DNA from: Synanceia verrucosa
Lineage: Eukaryota; Chordata; Actinopteri; Perciformes; Synanceiidae
Reading direction: 5' to 3'
Length of the DNA: 64,000 bases
Assembly: GCA_029721515.1 (NCBI GenBank)
Contig: CM056552.1
Location: 13,975,001 to 14,039,000, forward strand
Below, piece after piece: positions 59,660 to 64,000 of this stretch. Both the position numbers and the translations under genes were made by a program. Positions within the stretch are counted from its first letter, which is position 1. Every line of letters begins with the position of its first letter. A model generated the notes under the pieces. The model made no database searches and was not told where the DNA came from. It worked only from the letters and a program-made list of their open reading frames with translations.

Positions 59660-62600
59660 CTGGTGTTGACAAGACATGAAGAGAACATTTTTCAGTTTGA
59701 GCTACATTCACTATTTAAAAAAGTAAACGATTCCTCAATAACTTTTTGAGGTATTTTGGTTGGTTTAGCTCTTGATAACAGTGAATACACAGGAACTGAC
59801 AGGTACCTTAGTCAGGATGGCAATCTAAAGGTTTTGGAACTGTAATAACTCCGGCTTCAGGTCTTCTCTGGTGTCATACGAGCTATGGTGTTATCAAATA
59901 AGGAATGTGTGTCAGATATTTTTAGATATGATATTTTTTATATTAAAGTGGTTATTAGTTTGTCAAATTGTTTATTGCATACTTAAAAAGCATTCAAAAG
60001 TGTTAGTGTTAGCAATTGCATCTTGGAGAGAATATATTGGCTTATAAAATAAGTTTGGCTTAATATAATGTATAAAGCATGCATATGGTTATACGATTGC
60101 ATGATTACATGGTTATATGCAAGATTCATATTGAAGGAAAGGTTCGCTGAGTGAGTCTTATCTATTTGGGTTATCTGCAAATGAATTTCACAGGATGAAT
60201 ATCAAGTTGTTTCACAGTTAATATATTCAATCTTCACATTTTTTTTCAAATTCTGGTTTTCAGGAATGTCTGACAATATTGTCACAAAATATGCACGTCT
60301 GTTTCCTGAACGTTTGAATGAACTTGATTATTAAAGACATCCTGATTCATTCCAGCCTGAAGGGAATTTCTTCCTGTTGCTTATTTCAACTTCACGGCTG
60401 TTTTTCAGGATTTCCTGTTGACTTCCCACATTCTTCAATACAGATTTCCTCATAAGTTTAAAAACTAAAAAACAGTAAAGAATCTGAACCTGTTGCACAG
60501 TTAACTTCTCACAAGTTACTGCATAATATTTCACTGCATGCAGTTTTTGCTCACACAAACATGTGCCAATATTGACCTGCTGGAGAGTACAAATATATAA
60601 ACCTCAGAAGGTAAAAAGAGCAGAAAGTGCAAAGAGGATAAAAAGCATAATCAAGTATGAGTCACACATGAAGAAGTTAGGAGTGAAATATTGGATCTCA
60701 CCCTTTTCTCCCCAGTAGAAATTTGTGTAAAACAACTGCAAATATACATGCAACTGTAAAGAAAGGAAAAAATATATTTACTGTATTTTGTACTTCAACT
60801 AAAAGCTATAGCACAAAATTGTAAAAAATGTACATTACCTAATGAAACGCATATCACACTGACTATAACAGGTATATATCCTGAAAGACAAATGTAAAGT
60901 TAAACGCAGGGCATAAATAATGGCCCATGTTGACATCTTGATAGCACTGGGGTTCAAAAACTCACCAATACCCTTGTTAGTATCTACAGCCCCATCATGC
61001 TTGCCTGCAAGAATAAGAGTATGTTAGCATGCTAACTATTTAAACTGGAAAGGACAAGAGAAACATCAGAAACATTATCAACACATTAGAAGAAGGTCTG
61101 TTACAAACTGAGCATCTCATTTACTGATTTAGAACCACTGTGTGTCAAGTTTTTAGCTGATTTACTGCACCGTTGAAATGTTATTTTACTGGTAGATGTT
61201 TTCGTATGCCGTATGTGTTGCTTTCAGTTCGTTTATCCTCCATGTCGGATAAGTGAGAGGGGAAAAGCCAAAACATTAATATGCTGTATTAACTGGCACA
61301 GAGACAGAGGGAGGGAGGCAAAAATTAAGTGACTGTTCTTCTCGGTTATTAAATTAAAACCATTATTATCTGCTAAGCAAATAGTAATAATTACAAGGCA
61401 AACACAGAGCCATAAATTACAGTGTTAAATAAACAGTTTGATATTTTGTGGGGAAAAAAAAGCTTATTTGGTTTCTGGTGGAAAGAAGTTTTGAGAAGAT
61501 TGATTCCAGTCTCATATGGCGCATATAGCCAATAGTTAGCTTAGCTTAGCATAAAGACTGGAAACAGAGGGAGCAGCTAGCCTGACAAAACCCCCAGTGC
61601 GTTTGAAACTAATTATCTTGTTTGGTCAATAAGTGCGAAGTGTAAAAAATACAATATCACCCACTTTATGGGTGTTATGTGCTGGATTAGATCTACGGTA
61701 CATGTTAGCTGTGAGCAGTAGCTTCCTGGAGGTTGCCTGGCAACCGCTCAAAGTGGAGCTGTAACCCAGCACATTACCTCCCCAATACAATACATGTTCA
61801 TTAAGTCTCAAAAGTCTCTACCAGAAAGGGATTAAGCTTATTTCGTAAAATGTCAAATTCAATTTACTAGTTCACGTATTTCAGGAAAACTAAAGGGGCA
61901 ACTAAATAAGGAAGAATTGTATTCAGTGAGCTCTAGCAGGCCTGCCTGGTAGTTCAGGATCAGCTGATCCCACTGGTGACAACATTCATTATCCTTGTAA
62001 ATGGTTTTGTATATGGAGTCGTTATATGTTTACTACTGTACTGCTTATAATTTCCACAACAACCCATTATTTTCCTATGACCAGTTTCAAAGTACTAAAT
62101 CTTTTTGACTGACAGATCCACTTAAGTTCCCTTACAGGTGCAATGGGTGAGCCACATGCTCCAGAGAAATGGGGGGCAGCACCTCACTGCTACACCAAAC
62201 TGTGACCCAACCTGTGGCTCTACGGTCTGTGTAACATTCTGATAGTTTGTTTATTGGATTAAATTCAAAGTGGTAGAGAAAAGAAAACAAGTCATATTTT
62301 CCTTTCATCCTCCCCGCCACCATAAGGAGCAGGATGGACCTTACAGCACAGATGTAGTAAAGCAAAGTCAGCTGGTGTAAACCCAGCGCTGGGGGTCTGA
62401 TCTTGTGGGACTTCCCTGACTCCCTGCTGGATCAGCAAACGTTCTGTTTCAGCTGTTACACAGGTTAGTGTCTGCCAGCTGTGACTCCCTGAGCTGGCTG
62501 AAGGCATGTTGCTACCGCTAAACGCTGAATTCCTGTCACCCGGTGAAGTCAGCGAGGGTGAAATAAAAATAATATAAATCATTTTTCTTGTATCTGCCAC

Positions 62601-63377
62601 TTTGGATTTAGTCCAACAAACAAATCAAACCCTGCCCTCCTGTCAGCTTTACTCCTGAGGACAGACCGAAAGCCACAGTGACTCGGCTCTCAGGTGATAA
62701 TATTACAAGACAGGGGGGGGCGAGCTGCTTAGCATGCTCATGTCAGTAGATATCTCTGCAATACAAAATTGCAAAGACTTGACAAGTTTTTTCATGAAAT
62801 TATTTAATACCTTGGAATGATGATGATGATGTCACTGATGTTACACTGGCAGTAGTGGCTTTACCCTCAGCTGTTAAAAAGCCTCTGCCACCTTAGAACA
62901 GAATGATCAGACTGAGTTTTAGCTTTTCTGAAGCTCAGGCAGCAGTAAAGTGAATTGTCAAGCCGAGATGCAATTTCTGAGATGCATGCCGCATGCAAAT
63001 AATCCATTCCCGCTGCCAAGTGCCGTGCCTAAAAGGTTTTCAATTTAATTACATGCCGATCCGCTCATTTGGAGACATTTTTCTGTACCTCGTACTGAAG
63101 GTGAAACACTTGGTGTTGCACTGGTTGTGACAGTTGTATCTCTGTGAGTTGTGGGTGTAGCCGGTGAATCTGTAGAAGTGGACACTTCTGTGGAAAACAA
63201 TCACCATTGTCAAAATACCATTACCATCTATAAAGGGAATTTTCACTGGATTCCTCATAGGGAGGGATGCAGAGTGAAATAAATGAATATGTCTCAGTTA
63301 TCTTTATATTTGTATACCTTGTTCTGGAGGTGTAGGTGTTACCATCTCTGTTGTAAAACTATCTTCTGTTGTCACAC
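59629..63377 (-). CDS. CD46/MCP-like membrane complement regulator, 3' exons (partial)
   Basis: Seven minus-strand exons join in phase: 63318-63377, 63089-63187, 62811-62870 (Ser/Thr/Pro-rich), 60966-61004 (linker), 60839-60880 and 60702-60753 (together one membrane span), and 59629-59659 (tail ending TNGTMPIY, stop). All internal borders are GT-AG; the first five are phase 1 to phase 1. This mirrors human CD46: three STP exons, a small exon of unknown role, two exons sharing the membrane span and basic anchor, then alternative cytoplasmic exons. CD46 is a cofactor for factor I cleavage of C3b/C4b; in fish a similar protein is called Tecrem. The diagnostic SCR modules would lie beyond the right edge and are not seen, so function rests on architecture and on position next to miR-29, cd34 and plxna2 in the human order and orientation. 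Another mucin-like type I protein is the alternative. Confidence 0.65.
60331..60397 (-). CDS. CD46-like candidate alternative tail exon
   Basis: In the phase-2 frame it encodes REVEISNRKKFPSGWNESG and stops at TAA (60331-60333). The REVE start recalls the REVKFTSL end of human CD46 CYT-1, but the acceptor (ctgaaaaacag) has a poor pyrimidine tract, so support is weak. Confidence 0.3.
60551..60602 (-). CDS. CD46-like candidate alternative tail exon
   Basis: The acceptor tttttaccttctgag has a good pyrimidine tract. In the phase-2 frame it encodes FIYLYSPAGQYWHMFV and stops at TGA (60551-60553). Tyrosines in the tail could be phosphorylated. It could equally be intronic chance. Confidence 0.3.
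60702..60753 (-). CDS. CD46-like transmembrane/anchor exon b
   Basis: The acceptor is tttctttacag and the donor AAAGG|GTGAGA. The exon encodes VACIFAVVLHKFLLGRK, completing the span and giving a basic stop-transfer anchor. It ends in phase 2, so the tail exon sets the cytoplasmic sequence. Confidence 0.72.
60839..60880 (-). CDS. CD46-like transmembrane exon a
   Basis: The acceptor is tttgtctttcag and the donor TTAG|GTAATG. Fourteen codons, phase 1-1, encode GYIPVIVSVICVSL, the first half of the membrane span. Confidence 0.72.
60966..61004 (-). CDS. CD46-like juxtamembrane linker exon
   Basis: The acceptor is ttattcttgcag and the donor ATTG|GTGAGT. Thirteen codons, phase 1-1, encode KHDGAVDTNKGI, a polar linker before the membrane span. 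Confidence 0.68.
61005..62810 (-). other. CD46-like intron with an unexplained hydrophobic frame
   Basis: Besides the repeat at 61430-61775, the minus strand near 62290-62365 reads LLYYICAVRSILLLMVAG followed by RMKGKYDL, membrane-span-like, with an AATAAA about 80 bp downstream. No consensus splice sites tie it to the exons on either side, so it is not called as an exon. Confidence 0.35.
61430..61775 (+). repeat. Dispersed teleost repeat in CD46-like intron
   Basis: Blocks GTTTGATATTTTGTGG, TTAGCTTAGCTTAGCATAAA, GACTGGAAACAG, CTTCCTGGAGGTTGCCTGGC and GGGTGTTATGTGCTGG match, from memory, one of the commonest short repeats of fish genomes. Non-coding. Confidence 0.65.
62811..62870 (-). CDS. 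CD46-like STP exon 3
   Basis: The acceptor is tttttaacag and the donor CCAAG|GTATTA. Twenty codons, phase 1-1, encode EGKATTASVTSVTSSSSFQ. Confidence 0.65.
63089..63187 (-). CDS. CD46-like STP exon 2
   Basis: The acceptor is ttttccacag and the donor CGAG|GTACAG. Thirty-three codons, phase 1-1, include VSTSTDSPATPTTHRDTTVT and TSATPSVSPSVR, strongly Ser/Thr/Pro-rich. Confidence 0.75.
63318..63377 (-). CDS. CD46-like STP exon 1
   Basis: The acceptor is actcatag and the donor AACAAG|GTATAC. Twenty codons, phase 1-1, encode VTTEDSFTTEMVTPTPPEQ, a Thr/Pro-rich O-glycosylation segment. Confidence 0.68.
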
Positions 63378-64000
63378 CTATGAGTAAGAGGTTTAAATAA
63401 ATCACGTTCATCAGCCATTTGTGAGATTGGTGGAAGAGCATATTGTATGATATTCAGTGTACATGCAGAATGCAGTCGTACCTGATATTTATATATTTAC
63501 CATTCACATGCTTCTAATTCTACTTCATGTTTATGTCAACAGAGAAGAAAGCTATGTTATGTTAGTGTAGGTGAAGGACAGTTTTGACCAGTGATCAGTG
63601 TGTCTAAAGGAGGATCACTCTTTAGTTAATGCACTTTTAGGCTGTTAAGGAGAGCATGAGTGTGTCAGGAAACAAATGACTGGCGTGAATGGTGAATAAA
63701 AAAATAATAAAGTTAAAAATAATAAAGTTAAAATAGTAAACTAATAAAGTTTCATTTGTACTTCATAAAAGACCTAGGATTAGTGTCTAGAGAGGCATGA
63801 AGGAAACATATTCAATGGTGAGTGTCCTCAGTGAAGCCGTGGAAATGCCTATATTCAATATTTAATTGCATTAATTATAAGAAAAACAGTTGTTTAGGAA
63901 ATTGAAAGTTCACTGCAAACTGGATTCTGATTGTGCAAGCCTCTGTTTATGCCCATTAACGACTGGAAAGTTACAACCACGCCTGTTTTTTCACATGATT
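63378..64000 (-). other. Right edge: no SCR exon visible
   Basis: No exon with the C-rich SCR/CCP pattern and no further phase-1 Ser/Thr exon is seen. This is presumably intron of the CD46-like gene, which continues beyond the window. Confidence 0.5.

Noticed and set aside
62390..62460. Phase-1 exon reading ETERLLIQQGVREVPQDQ
   Set aside because: Acceptor and donor are both weak and the composition differs from the neighbouring stalk exons.
62620..62680. Additional CD46-like exon reading VKLTGGQG after a good acceptor (gtctgtcctcag)
   Set aside because: No acceptable donor; the frame reaches a stop soon after, and composition is not Ser/Thr-rich.

Overview
The window is vertebrate nuclear DNA, almost certainly from a ray-finned fish and probably a percomorph. 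Evidence: short coding exons with GT-AG introns, compact introns, decayed fish-type Tc1, hAT, tRNA-SINE and foldback repeats, CA and GATA microsatellites, and protein-coding exons that read as plexin-A2 and CD34. There are no bacterial-style operons; genes are split and most of the sequence is intronic or intergenic.

Layout. (1) 36-10532 (+): the last ten coding exons of a plexin A gene (best match plxna2), covering the end of GAP segment C1, the Rho-GTPase-binding domain and GAP segment C2, followed by a 3'UTR that opens with an 80-bp CA/CG tract. One intron carries a complete non-autonomous hAT element with its 8-bp target duplication. (2) 12-21.4 kb: intergenic, with a tRNA-derived SINE that itself was hit by a second retroposon, other repeat remnants and a perfect 18-bp hairpin. 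(3) 21579-36651 (+): a complete eight-exon cd34 gene, 344 codons, with TATA box, signal peptide, Thr/Pro/Glu-rich ectodomain, Cys domain, membrane span and a DTEM tail. (4) 38.2-40.2 kb: a dead Tc1 transposon beside a long foldback repeat. (5) 41303-42040 (+): an intronless tandem C-type lectin-like sequence broken by one in-frame TAG. (6) 46.5-52.7 kb (+): the miR-29 host transcript, with promoter and first exon near 46.6-46.8 kb and pre-miR-29b and pre-miR-29c hairpins at 51.9-52.3 kb. (7) 57.3-58.3 kb: a TTAA-flanked mobile element holding a THAP-like fragment. (8) 59.4-63.4 kb (-): the 3' end of a type I membrane protein gene, with three Ser/Thr-rich phase-1 exons, a small linker exon, a membrane span split over two exons and candidate alternative cytoplasmic tails. 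Its layout is that of CD46/MCP, and its extracellular SCR exons would lie beyond the right edge.

The order and orientation plxna2(+), cd34(+), miR-29b/c(+), CD46-like(-) is the same as in human 1q32.2 (PLXNA2, CD34, MIR29B2CHG, CD46). This supports the identity of the weakest member, the CD46-like gene, whose sequence alone would be too divergent to name. The genes do not form one pathway: plexin A2 is a semaphorin receptor, CD34 a sialomucin, miR-29 a regulator of matrix genes and CD46 a complement regulator. What they share is a conserved chromosomal block.
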